NCBI GenBank assembly: GCA_023168345.1
Contig: AP025689.1
Span: 1,796,001 to 1,860,000, forward strand
Length of the DNA: 64,000 bases
Direction: 5' to 3'
Origin: Lysinibacillus sp. PLM2
Lineage (GTDB): Bacteria > Bacillota > Bacilli > Bacillales_A > Planococcaceae
Shown here: positions 52,894-61,267 of the stretch, in pieces
How positions within the stretch are numbered: position 1 is the stretch's first letter
Layout: every line of letters starts with the position of its first letter
The notes under the pieces: model-generated
Told to the model about the DNA's origin: nothing
Databases searched by the model: none
The model's input: only the letters and a program-made list of their open reading frames with translations
Made by a program: the position numbers and the translations under genes

Positions 52894-54252
52894 TCATCTC
52901 GTTTTATGCAGCTTTCCATGTCCAAGTAGCAAGCTTTTTAAATTTATAGCAGCAAAAGTAAGCATCGCCTGCATGGACAATTTTTTTAAGCCCCGTAGGG
53001 TTGTCCAACGCATACCATGCTTTTCTTTAGCATCGGCAAAGACACGTTCAATTGTTTCTTTGCGTTTTGCATATATCTCTTTTACTTCAAAATGATGACG
53101 CAGATGTTCCGTCTCCTCTAAGTACCCTTCCCAAATGTGTCGTTGAATCAGCTTTATATGATTCTTATTTTCTGTACATTGTGATATGAAAGGACAATTC
53201 GTACAAACCGTTGGATTGGATTTGTATTGGCGATAACCTTCCTTAGTTGTCGTAGTGTACTTTAGTAGCTGATTATTTGGGCAGATATAGGCATTAAGAT
53301 ACTCATCATAAACAAACTCATGCTTACGGAAGAAACCTTCTTTTGTTTTTGGGCGGGTGTACGGTAATACAGGTAACATTTGATTCTCTAATAGAAAGTT
53401 CGCAATCGCAGGTGTTTTATAAGCAGCATCGGCTACCACAGCTACAGGCTTTCCGACATGTTCAATAATCTTTTCTACTAAAGGCTGGAGCATATGACTA
53501 TCGTGTATATTCCCCGGAGTGACAATAGAGCCTAATACAAATCCTCTTTCATCTGTCGCTGTATGAAATGAATACGCAAACTGTTTCGTACGTTCATCTT
53601 TTACATAGTAACCACTTTCAGGATCGGTAGTACTTTCTTTGATTTCTTTCATTTCGTCATTTTCAAATTTTTCCGGTGGAAATGGTTTTTTTCCGTTTTC
53701 CTCACGATCGATATTCAGTTCTTCTTGAAGCTTCGCTTCATAAGCACGTGTTTCTTTTCGTACAAGTTTCTTATCATACTTTCGTTTATTAGCACTTGCC
53801 TTTACATGTGTAGAATCAATAAAAACATGGTCTTCTGATAAGAAACCACAGTCCATAATCTCTTTTAAGATACGGTAAAAAATCTGTTCAAAGATATCGG
53901 TATCTTGAAAGCGTCGTTCATAGTTCTTACCGAAGGTTGAAAAATGTGGAACTTCTGTATGAAAGCCGAATCCTAGGAACCAACGATATGCCATATTCGT
54001 TTCAATCTCTTTAATCGTTTGGCGCATTGAACGAATGCCGAATGTATATTGAATAAACGTCATTTTAAATAGAACAACAGGATCAATACTTGGTCTTCCA
54101 ACAGTGGAGTATAGATGTTCAACTAATGGATAGATAAATTTAAAATCAATTGCAGCATCTAGTTTACGGACCAGATGGTCCTTTGGTACAAGTTGTTCAA
54201 TAGTTATCATTTCAAACTGTTCACGTTCATTGATTTGATTTTTCGTCATCAT
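52894..54252 (-). CDS. IS1182-family transposase
   Basis: 452 aa from the ATG at 54252, 8 nt behind GAGGTG (the frame opens at a GTG at 54264). N-terminal DUF772-type domain (YSTVGRPSIDPVVLFKMTFI, FGIRSMRQTIKEIETNMAYR), catalytic Asp in FIDSTHVKASANK, second Asp in VVADAAYKTP, zinc-like Cys cluster (CTNCPFISQC) and the final Glu region KRKETIERVFADAKEKHGMR. No frameshift; appears functional. Confidence 0.94.
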   Translation of the reverse strand: MMTKNQINEREQFEMITIEQLVPKDHLVRKLDAAIDFKFIYPLVEHLYSTVGRPSIDPVVLFKMTFIQYTFGIRSMRQTIKEIETNMAYRWFLGFGFHTEVPHFSTFGKNYERRFQDTDIFEQIFYRILKEIMDCGFLSEDHVFIDSTHVKASANKRKYDKKLVRKETRAYEAKLQEELNIDREENGKKPFPPEKFENDEMKEIKESTTDPESGYYVKDERTKQFAYSFHTATDERGFVLGSIVTPGNIHDSHMLQPLVEKIIEHVGKPVAVVADAAYKTPAIANFLLENQMLPVLPYTRPKTKEGFFRKHEFVYDEYLNAYICPNNQLLKYTTTTKEGYRQYKSNPTVCTNCPFISQCTENKNHIKLIQRHIWEGYLEETEHLRHHFEVKEIYAKRKETIERVFADAKEKHGMRWTTLRGLKKLSMQAMLTFAAINLKSLLLGHGKLHKTR

Positions 54253-54266
54253 GGTTATCATCACCT

Positions 54267-54512
54267 CAGAGTATTAGAAGCGTTACACTATTGTATTAGC
54301 CGATATAAGTCGATTGAAGTGGAAGGCGCGAAGACTCCTACGGGAACAGCACGAGCCGAAGCACCCGGACTGAGCGTAGCGAGGGAGAAGGCTGAGGCCG
54401 TGCCCGTGGAAAGCGTAGCGCCTGTAACGGAAATCGACGATTTCTTAATATGTATTGTAAATAGAAAAAAGACTGTAGACAATCTCAAATTTTTGAGTTT
54501 GTCTACAGTCTG
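54267..54512. repeat. Copy B of the 240-bp element-end repeat
   Basis: Begins CAGAGTATTAGAAGCG and ends CAGTCTG. Non-coding, G+C-rich, homologous in reverse orientation to 2974-3212. It spans from the transposase ribosome site to the right end of the IS. Confidence 0.85.
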
Positions 54513-54538
54513 AGATGCAATTCATGAGAATTGCATCT
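54513..54538. repeat. Right copy of 26-bp palindromic target duplication
   Basis: Identical to 52750-52775, followed by T-run (TTTTTT from about 54538), i.e. a rho-independent terminator that was probably the original target. Confidence 0.88.
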
Positions 54539-54597
54539 TTTTTAATAATTAAACTTTCAATATAATCGATTTTTTATCCTAACTAAAAATTGAATTT

Positions 54598-54630
54598 AAA
54601 AATAAGACGCTATATAACGTCTTATTTTAA
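54598..54630. terminator. Terminator of the downstream SDR gene
   Basis: AAAATAAGACG and CGTCTTATTTT (54599-54609 / 54618-54628); works in both directions. Confidence 0.8.
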
Positions 54631-54681
54631 AGATTGCAAATTTGAATATCACTTACATTATATAAGCATTTTCTCCATAAT

Positions 54682-55515
54682 CTAAATTGAAAATGGAGGA
54701 ATTAATCGGCCATCTATATCGGTAAATTGATATTCTTTCGCTAAATCACCAACTTTTAACACCTTGCCGCTCTTCTCCATTACATCGGGATCACTTGCCA
54801 ATGCTGTTATTCCTCGACCAATATAATAAGGTGTTTCAGTTTGCTTTAAATCTTCAAATTCCTGCCAGTTTTCTTCAGTTGATTTGTGGTGACTTAGTAC
54901 AAGTTCTGTTCTCATGAATCCAGGCGATACAGCAATTACGGTAATATTGTTCTGTTTTAATTCTATTGACAACCCATAAGCCATACGAGTTAAAGAATTT
55001 TTAGCTAAATCGTAATAAAAATGTCCAGTATACTTGAAGTCATCCCAAAAAGTGGTATGAACAATTAGCGCCTGCTTATTTTCAAGGAGAAGTGGAATGG
55101 CGAAATGATTTGTTGCCAATTGTGCACGTACACCCGCTGTGAACATTGTGTCCCAATGTTTTAGAGGCAATTTCCAAAAAGGTTCGTACTCAACTCCAAG
55201 ATCATGGGCCCCCCATACATTGTTCACAAGAATATCTAATTTTCCTTGTTCCTTTCGAATTTGTGAGATGACCGCTTCAGTTTCTGAATCGTTTGTGTGA
55301 TCGCAACGGATTGCTATTCCTACTCCACCAGCAGCTTCGATTTCAGACACTGTATCATCAATCGTTCCAGGCCAGTTATTAGTGGAATTTCCTTTCGTAC
55401 TTCGTCCTGTTACATAAACTGTTGCACCAGCTTTTCCTAATTCAACGGCAATACCTCGGCCAGCGCCTCTACTTCCACCTGTGACTAGAGCAATTTTTCC
55501 CTCTAATGATTTCAT
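54682..55515 (-). CDS. SDR-family oxidoreductase (DHRS1-like)
   Basis: 277 aa. TGGSRGAGRGIAVELGKAGA is the Rossmann motif, followed by YVTGRSTKG, NNVWGAHD and the DHRS1-like active site with Tyr and Lys in FYYDLAKNSL; the catalytic Ser position reads T in VHTTFWDDF. SPGFMRTE is conserved. NAD(P)-dependent; substrate unknown. Start at ATG 55515 behind AAAGGATTGAG. Divergent from a WYL-type regulator that probably controls it. Confidence 0.88.
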   Translation of the reverse strand: MKSLEGKIALVTGGSRGAGRGIAVELGKAGATVYVTGRSTKGNSTNNWPGTIDDTVSEIEAAGGVGIAIRCDHTNDSETEAVISQIRKEQGKLDILVNNVWGAHDLGVEYEPFWKLPLKHWDTMFTAGVRAQLATNHFAIPLLLENKQALIVHTTFWDDFKYTGHFYYDLAKNSLTRMAYGLSIELKQNNITVIAVSPGFMRTELVLSHHKSTEENWQEFEDLKQTETPYYIGRGITALASDPDVMEKSGKVLKVGDLAKEYQFTDIDGRLIPPFSI

Positions 55516-55564
55516 ATATCTCAATCCTTTCGTAATAAGATATCTCCATTATAAAAATCTATTC

Positions 55565-55594
55565 TTGACAACCTTTGTCATATTTACTTTAAAT
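55565..55594. promoter_or_regulatory. Operator/promoter between SDR and WYL regulator
   Basis: TGACA-ACCTT-TGTCA (55566-55580), overlapping a TTGACA -35 box at 55565; TTAAAT 18 nt later may be the -10 of the regulator gene. Confidence 0.5.
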
Positions 55595-55622
55595 AGAAGT
55601 AATAGTTTTTTAGGAGGAAGTT

Positions 55623-56594
55623 ATGAAAGGCGACCGGCTAATATCAATTGTTTTATTACTACAAACACATGGTCAAATGACAGCCAAGGAGTTGTCGGAG
55701 AGATTGGAAGTAACGGAACGAACGATTTATCGTGATATGGAAGCACTAAGCGGAGCAGGTATTCCTGTTTTTGCAGAACGGGGGAAAAATGGTGGATGGT
55801 CTTTGTTGGAAGGTTATCGGACAAATTTAACAGGTTTAAAAGAATCTGAAATCCGCGCATTATTCGTTTCTCCTTCGCAACAATTAATTGAGGATCTCGG
55901 ATTAAGCCGTACTTTTGAAGAAGCGAGAAATAAACTAATTGCATCTCTTCCTTACAGTTATCAAGAAAATGCAAAAAACGTATGGAATCGAATTTATATT
56001 GACACGAGTACATGGCGACAACGAAAAGAAAAAATGGAGACGTTTGAGGTTCTAAAATCAGCAATCTGGAATGAAAATAAAATAAAAATCGAATATCAAA
56101 GGGCCGATGGGAAAACGAGTGAACGTGTCGTGAATCCTTTAGGACTGGTAGCAAAAGGAGCTCTTTGGTATTTTATTGCCTCAAAAGAGGACAATGAAAT
56201 TCGAAATTATAGGGTATCACGCATCAAAACTGCAGAGCCGATAGGTGATAGTTTCACAAGACCAAAAAATTTTGATTTAGCCCAATATTGGAGTGAATCT
56301 ACAAAAAACTTTTTAGATAACTTACCGAAATATGATATAAGGGTGGAGATTGAACCATCAATTCTACCAAGATTACAATTTTCAGGTCGGTTTGTTCAAA
56401 GTGTCGATCTTGAAAATAAAAATCAAAATGGGTGGATTCCTGTTAAGCTTTCTTTTGATACGGAAGATGAAGCAAGGAGATATGTATTGGGGTTTGCAGA
56501 TCAAATGAAAGTGATTCAACCAAAAGAATTGCGTCAAAAGATAGTTGAGATGGCTGAAGCAACTATAAATTTTTATAAAAACGACATATGCTGA
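55623..56594 (+). CDS. YafY-type HTH/WYL-domain regulator
   Basis: 323 aa. N-terminal winged helix (ISIVLLLQTHGQMTAKELSE, VTERTIYRDMEALSGAGIPV), then a WYL ligand domain (about 140-205: IKIEYQRADGKTSERVVNPL, LWYFIASKEDN, IRNYRVSRIKTAEP) and a WCX C-terminal part. WYL domains usually sense nucleic acid or nucleotide ligands. Start ATG behind GGAGGAAG. Probably regulates itself and the divergent SDR gene. Confidence 0.92.
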   Translation: MKGDRLISIVLLLQTHGQMTAKELSERLEVTERTIYRDMEALSGAGIPVFAERGKNGGWSLLEGYRTNLTGLKESEIRALFVSPSQQLIEDLGLSRTFEEARNKLIASLPYSYQENAKNVWNRIYIDTSTWRQRKEKMETFEVLKSAIWNENKIKIEYQRADGKTSERVVNPLGLVAKGALWYFIASKEDNEIRNYRVSRIKTAEPIGDSFTRPKNFDLAQYWSESTKNFLDNLPKYDIRVEIEPSILPRLQFSGRFVQSVDLENKNQNGWIPVKLSFDTEDEARRYVLGFADQMKVIQPKELRQKIVEMAEATINFYKNDIC

Positions 56595-56651
56595 TCGTTA
56601 GGGAGAATTCAATCATAAAACCATTCAAGTATGGAAATTTGTCACAATATA

Positions 56652-56687
56652 AAAGCCATCGAAGTAAACAACTTTACTTGATGGCTC
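56652..56687. terminator. Bidirectional terminator
   Basis: AGCCATCGAAGTAAA pairs with TTTACTTGATGGCT around CAAC (one mismatch/bulge), T-rich on both strands. Confidence 0.75.
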
Positions 56688-56716
56688 TCATTAATTAATA
56701 ACAAAAGTAAAATTTT

Positions 56717-57211
56717 TCACTCATTATCGAGTTGCTGTAAAATATGAAGAATCTTGATGTTATTATTATAACCGATTAAATTACCATACTTTAGATCTTT
56801 TTGTGCTCTTGCATTAAACTCTAAAATCCAGTCTCTTTCACCCTTATTATTTGACGAAGTTTCATACATATCAAAACTATTATCTATAGTAACTGGAGCA
56901 TTTCGCTTTAAATAATTTGTAGCTTTATCATAATCAAACGTTAAAACAGCAACATCCTTTAAAGAAATTTCTCCTGCATTATATAACTCGTTTGAAATTT
57001 CCTTAATTTCATGAAAGGTTGCTTTTCTAACATTATATTTATTTGAAAGCTCATTCCAAATATTAGTTGAATCACTTTCTTGTAATTTCGGATTATTCAT
57101 TACAGTTTCGTTGATGGAAAATGTCCTTTTTGGTATAGGTTTTGAATTCAAATTAACAGTATTTGAATACGAAGTTTTCGATTGGTGCGAAGCGATTGGA
57201 TTAAAATTCAT
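56717..57211 (-). CDS. Conserved unknown protein, 164 aa
   Basis: Soluble, with a Ser/Asn-rich N-terminal 45 residues and a helical core IWNELSNKYNVRKATFHEIK, EISNELYNAGEISLKDVAVL and TFDYDKATNY; ends GNLIGYNNNIKILHILQQLD. I recognise this as a widespread uncharacterised Bacillus family. Good ribosome site (AAAGGA). Monocistronic. Confidence 0.8.
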   Translation of the reverse strand: MNFNPIASHQSKTSYSNTVNLNSKPIPKRTFSINETVMNNPKLQESDSTNIWNELSNKYNVRKATFHEIKEISNELYNAGEISLKDVAVLTFDYDKATNYLKRNAPVTIDNSFDMYETSSNNKGERDWILEFNARAQKDLKYGNLIGYNNNIKILHILQQLDNE

Positions 57212-57392
57212 ATACTTTTTCCTTTCCTACTAATTTTAGTTAGTTAAAATTTAAGGAATAAATAATTCATGAGATAGTTTAATTACCATCATATCCATAT
57301 TTTATATCGGTTAAATTTGAATTTATTAATCACCATTTTGTGACAAAATATAATTCAGTACTAAAATACAATAAAGAATTTTACTTATAACT

Positions 57393-58781
57393 TTATGAAT
57401 CAGGCTTAATTAAATTTGCGATTAATTCAATTCCTTCTTTAATTTGTTGTTCAGTGAGGCCCCCAAAGCCAAGCATTATACACGGAAACATCTTTTCATT
57501 AAACCAGTGTTGATGGGGAGAATAGATTTTAATACCTAGTGCTTCAGCATCGCTAATTACATCTGCCGGTTTCATATTTTTTAAGTTAAGTACAATATGA
57601 AGCCCTGCTCGTTGCCCGATGATATCCACTTTTCCTTCCATATATTGTGTAATGGCTTGTATAAGAACTTTGTGTTTACTCTGATAAGTTACTTTCATTC
57701 GACGAACATGTTTTTCAAAATATCCTTCTTCCATAAAAATAGCTAAAGCTCTTTGGATAATGGGGGAGCAACTTTGACTATACTGTTCTATGCTAGATTT
57801 ACCTTTAGAAATTAGATTTTCAGGAAGAATGACGTAGCTGCACCGTGCTGCCGGTAGAAAGTTTTTAGAAAACGTACCACAATAAATCACCCGCTCGGAT
57901 TGGTCGAGTGATTTTAAAGATGGAATAGGTTGTCCAATATAACGAAATTCGCTGTCATAGTCATCTTCTATAATATAACTTGAAGTTTCCTTTGCCCAAG
58001 ATAACAATTGAATTCTTTTTGAAATCGGAAGGACCATTCCAAGTGGGAACTGATGGGAAGGTGTTACATAGACAGCTTCTGCATTACTTTTCTGTAATTC
58101 ACTAATCGAAATACCATCATCTTCAAGGGGAATGGGTGTTATTTGACATCGTTCGTCTATCAATACAGAGCGAACTTCTGCATAACCAGGGTCCTCAATT
58201 GCTACCTTTTTATTATTTAAATCTAATACTCTCGATATAAAGTGAATTGATTGCTGTGTACCAGAACTAATAAAAATTTGATCAATTGAGCATTGGATTC
58301 CTCGAGCCTTAAAAACATACTTTCGAATTTCCTCACGTAATAGCGTATCACCTTGACGATTCCCATATAAAAAAACCTCATCTAAGTCTCTTTCCATCGC
58401 ATCATTTAAACAGCGTTTCCACGTTTTTAAGGGAAATTTCCTTTGATCAATCGCACCATAATAAAAATCAACGAATAATTTTGAGTTAGAATTGTCCGGA
58501 GCAGAAAAAGATGTCGACTTAACCTTTGAAGTATATAATTCGTCTATCGGTAAAACATACAAGCCCTTTTTAGGTCGACTCTCAATATATCCCTCAGCAA
58601 GTAATTGTTGGTAGGCAGAATCTATCGTCTGTTTACTTACTTTCAAATCTAATGCAAGTGAGCGGATTGAAGGCAGTTTTTCACCGGCATTTAATCTACC
58701 AGATTGAATTTCTAATTTTAAATATTCATAAAGTTGCATGTATAAAGGTTGGGAAATCTCATAATTAAAATAAAAAGCCAA
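57393..58781 (-). CDS. MocR-family PLP-dependent regulator
   Basis: 462 aa. N-terminal GntR winged helix (about 8-75: PLYMQLYEYLKLEIQSGRLN, LPSIRSLALDLKVSKQTIDS) fused to a fold-type I aminotransferase domain (about 100-460) with the PLP lysine in YCGTFSKNFLPAARCSYVIL and Asp/Tyr in YIIEDDYDSEFRY. The TTG at 58781 sits 8 nt behind GGAGGTG and matches the family N-terminus better than the ATG at 58805. Divergent from a PNPOx-like gene; MocR proteins such as PdxR often control vitamin B6 genes. Confidence 0.93.
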   Translation of the reverse strand: MAFYFNYEISQPLYMQLYEYLKLEIQSGRLNAGEKLPSIRSLALDLKVSKQTIDSAYQQLLAEGYIESRPKKGLYVLPIDELYTSKVKSTSFSAPDNSNSKLFVDFYYGAIDQRKFPLKTWKRCLNDAMERDLDEVFLYGNRQGDTLLREEIRKYVFKARGIQCSIDQIFISSGTQQSIHFISRVLDLNNKKVAIEDPGYAEVRSVLIDERCQITPIPLEDDGISISELQKSNAEAVYVTPSHQFPLGMVLPISKRIQLLSWAKETSSYIIEDDYDSEFRYIGQPIPSLKSLDQSERVIYCGTFSKNFLPAARCSYVILPENLISKGKSSIEQYSQSCSPIIQRALAIFMEEGYFEKHVRRMKVTYQSKHKVLIQAITQYMEGKVDIIGQRAGLHIVLNLKNMKPADVISDAEALGIKIYSPHQHWFNEKMFPCIMLGFGGLTEQQIKEGIELIANLIKPDS

Positions 58782-58795
58782 TGATACCACCTCCA

Positions 58796-58844
58796 AACTG
58801 TCCATGAATAATATTTATAAACTGTCACTTATTGTTAGGACAGA
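58796..58844. promoter_or_regulatory. MocR-type operator array
   Basis: AAACTGTC occurs at 58796-58803 (with CC) and 58819-58826, a 23-bp direct repeat; GGACAG at 58839-58844 is an inverted third site. Two direct plus one inverted half-site is the usual MocR arrangement. Confidence 0.6.
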
Positions 58845-58885
58845 TTTTAATTAAAATTATTTTATCATGGTTTAGGAGGAATTAT

Positions 58886-59425
58886 ATGAGAATGTTTAAA
58901 AGAAGTATTCGGGATGAAGAAAAAATAAATTTGTTTCTATCTGAAGCGCAGAAGGGCTACTTAGGATTATCAAGCAAAGATATGCCTTATATTGTACCTT
59001 TAAATTTTGTTTGGTATGAGGGGAATGTTTATTTCCACGGAGCAAGCGAGGGAAGAAAGACCGATATCATAGAAGACAATCCAAATGCGACTTTTGTTGT
59101 TAGTGCGAATTATGGAACAATTACAGATCAGGTTCCTGCTAATACTGACACAGCTTATTTAAGTGTCATGTTGTTTGGAAAAGTGGAGTTTGTAAATGAT
59201 TTAGATGAAGCAACAAAAGCTATGCAGCAACTTTTAAATAAGTATGTACCTGGTTATTATCCATCTGCTCTACCAAAAAGTCATGTAGAACGCTATCGTT
59301 CTTCTCTTGGCAGTAAAACTAAGGTGTTTAAAATGGTTATAACAGATCTTACTGCAAAAGAAAATAGAATGATAGAGGAAAAAATGTTTTATAAAGGAAG
59401 AGAACAAAAGATGGATATCAAATAA
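58886..59425 (+). CDS. Pyridoxamine 5'-phosphate oxidase-family flavoprotein
   Basis: 179 aa from the ATG at 58886 behind TAGGAGGAA. Split-barrel flavin-binding fold: GYLGLSSKDMPYIVPLNFVW, YFHGASEGRKTDIIEDNPNA and TAYLSVMLFGKVEFV. This is the NimA/YkkA-like branch rather than true PdxH, so its substrate is uncertain. The MocR regulator opposite suggests a link with B6 metabolism or a PLP-sensed stress. Confidence 0.88.
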   Translation: MRMFKRSIRDEEKINLFLSEAQKGYLGLSSKDMPYIVPLNFVWYEGNVYFHGASEGRKTDIIEDNPNATFVVSANYGTITDQVPANTDTAYLSVMLFGKVEFVNDLDEATKAMQQLLNKYVPGYYPSALPKSHVERYRSSLGSKTKVFKMVITDLTAKENRMIEEKMFYKGREQKMDIK

Positions 59426-59506
59426 GTTGCTTCGCTAACGTTTAACTTATTAATTTTTATGGGCAATACTAAATATAAAAATTTAAGTTAACTGGGAGTG
59501 AATAAG

Positions 59507-59830
59507 ATGCCAAGAAAATCCAGCTCTAGCATCGAGGAGTCTGAAGTGGAAAGTAATACTCAATTATCAGATAACCAACAAGAAAAAGAAGAAATTGAAA
59601 ACTTAACAAATATGTTAGCATCCGTTTTAGACTATTTGTCTGATGAAACAAATGAAGAAATTGATATTGCTTACATTTTTGATAATATCGAAGGGTTGCG
59701 ACAATGGTGGACTCAATATCAGGAGAACAATAGAAAGAAAATCGAAGAAGAGATTAGGGAATCCCTTAGCGATTTATCTTTAGAGGAACTAAACAAGATT
59801 CGACAACAAATAAAAGAAAAACCTAATTAA
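59507..59830 (+). CDS. Small acidic coiled-coil protein, unknown
   Basis: 107 aa. ATG at 59507 (MPRKSSSSIEESEVESNTQL) behind GGGAG; the frame opens at a GTG at 59498. Highly charged, predicted helical (NRKKIEEEIRESLSDLSLEE). No domain recognised. Lies 83 nt upstream of the radical SAM gene on the same strand and could be its partner. Confidence 0.65.
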   Translation: MPRKSSSSIEESEVESNTQLSDNQQEKEEIENLTNMLASVLDYLSDETNEEIDIAYIFDNIEGLRQWWTQYQENNRKKIEEEIRESLSDLSLEELNKIRQQIKEKPN

Positions 59831-59913
59831 TTTTATACTAATACACATCAATTCTTAAAAACAGATAAAATGATTTCAACTTATACTACTTTAGTTAACC
59901 AAGGGAGAATTAT

Positions 59914-60747
59914 ATGGGGATAGAAATAAAGGAGATTTTAGCAAAAACAATACTTACTGAAGCAAAAGGGTATTTGGATGCAGGTTATACTCATTCATTG
60001 AATCCATATAGTGGTTGTGCATTTTCATGTAGATATTGTTATGTAAGAGAAATGCCTATCCAAAGATTTAAGGGTGTACCGTGGGGAGAATGGGTGGATC
60101 TAAAAATAAACGCAGCAGAAAATTACAGAAATGAAATGATAAAACTTCGAAAAAAGAACAAAGCTGTAAATATTTTTATGTCCTCTGCCACTGATCCTTA
60201 TCAGCCGATTGAACGTAAAGCAATGATTGTTCGAGCTATATTAGAAGAAATGATTGAAAACCCACCCGATTTTCTTCAAATTCAAACTCGAAGCCCACTT
60301 ATTACCCGTGACATTGATTTGATAGTGAAGTTAAAAGAAAAATGTAAAATTCTTGTATCCATGACGATTGAAACTGATCGTGATGACATTAGGAAAATTT
60401 TCACCCCATATGCTCCAGGAATAAAATTGCGTTTAAAAGCATTAAAGGAAGTTCATGATACGGGGATACCTACACAAGCATCCATATCACCAGTATTACC
60501 ATTTACTCCTGAGTTTCCAAAGGTAATAGAAAAAATTGTCGATCATATATGGATTGATACGTTATCTATTGGCGATGGGGCGATGGGGAAACGTTCGGAA
60601 AGGCTTGGAATGCCATTATTATTTGAAGAACATGGACTTTCGAAGTGGTATCGGAAGGATTTACATCAAATGGTTGAAAAACATTTTAATAAGTCCCTTC
60701 CTCATCAGGTAATTAGGGTTTCGAAAGATGATGCTTTTTTAAGATAA
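59914..60747 (+). CDS. SPL-family radical SAM protein
   Basis: 277 aa TIM-barrel radical SAM enzyme with the cluster motif CAFSCRYCY (Cys-x3-Cys-x2-Cys at about 34-41) preceded by SLNPYSGC. NIFMSSATDPYQPIE and SMTIETDRDD match the COG1533 group, which includes spore photoproduct lyase and uncharacterised repair-like proteins. It lacks the N-terminal part of true SplB, so DNA-lesion repair is only a possibility. Ribosome site AAGGGAGAA. Confidence 0.88.
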   Translation: MGIEIKEILAKTILTEAKGYLDAGYTHSLNPYSGCAFSCRYCYVREMPIQRFKGVPWGEWVDLKINAAENYRNEMIKLRKKNKAVNIFMSSATDPYQPIERKAMIVRAILEEMIENPPDFLQIQTRSPLITRDIDLIVKLKEKCKILVSMTIETDRDDIRKIFTPYAPGIKLRLKALKEVHDTGIPTQASISPVLPFTPEFPKVIEKIVDHIWIDTLSIGDGAMGKRSERLGMPLLFEEHGLSKWYRKDLHQMVEKHFNKSLPHQVIRVSKDDAFLR

Positions 60748-60855
60748 AAGGATCATAATTGAATGATTTATTCGTAGCAGCCTGATATGAGTGATAATGT
60801 CAAATGAGCGGAATATAATTAACTAAAATTCGATTCATTTTTACAGGGAGATTAC

Positions 60856-60973
60856 ATAAATTCAAACTTAAAATCCAGACAAAAAGAACGCCATTTAACT
60901 CAGTGATCCTAACAGTATTCAATATGATCATATTACAACAAATAAATTAAATTCAAAAAAAACTGGGAAATGA
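60856..60973 (+). pseudogene. Decayed small basic-protein gene
   Basis: Behind a good AGGGAG the frame starts at ATA instead of ATG and reads INSNLKSRQKERHLTQ before a stop; in the next frame it continues SDPNSIQYDHITTNKLNSKK and TGK. The joined sequence looks like a small (about 40 aa) basic hydrophilic protein of the kind found among minor spore proteins. Start and frame are both lost. Confidence 0.35.
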
Positions 60974-61065
60974 CATTCCTAATGTCTTGTCCAATCGATA
61001 TATATTGTATTTTAACTTTTAAAACACTTTATAGTTAAAATGGTAATTATTTATTGCTTTCAATT

Positions 61066-61101
61066 AGTACAAACAAAGATTCTAGTTTGTACTATTTTTT
61101 A
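61066..61101 (+). terminator. Terminator hairpin
   Basis: AGTACAAAC (61066-61074) and GTTTGTACT (61085-61093), then ATTTTTT. It could close the radical SAM/decayed small gene transcript. Confidence 0.75.
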
Positions 61102-61267
61102 TATTTAGTATGTAGGGAAATCTATGCGATTAAAGAGGTAGAATAGAAGAGTCAGAATTATAAAAAATATTCTTCTTCCTTTTTCTCATAGGTTGTGAAA
61201 CAATTTGTTAATATAAAATGAGTTTTGGGGGGCATTTGAATGGGTTTAAAAAATGAGGAATATTACT

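Larger units (their letters stand above)
52776..54512 (-). mobile_element. IS1182-family insertion sequence
   Basis: 1737 bp between two copies of a 26-bp palindrome. Left end CAGAGTGTTGACAAA and right end, read inwards, CAGACTGTAGACAAA are imperfect inverted repeats. It encodes one intact transposase on the minus strand. Its right 246 bp (54267-54512) match the MITE-like element at 2974-3212. A strong hairpin lies just inside the left end. Confidence 0.92.
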
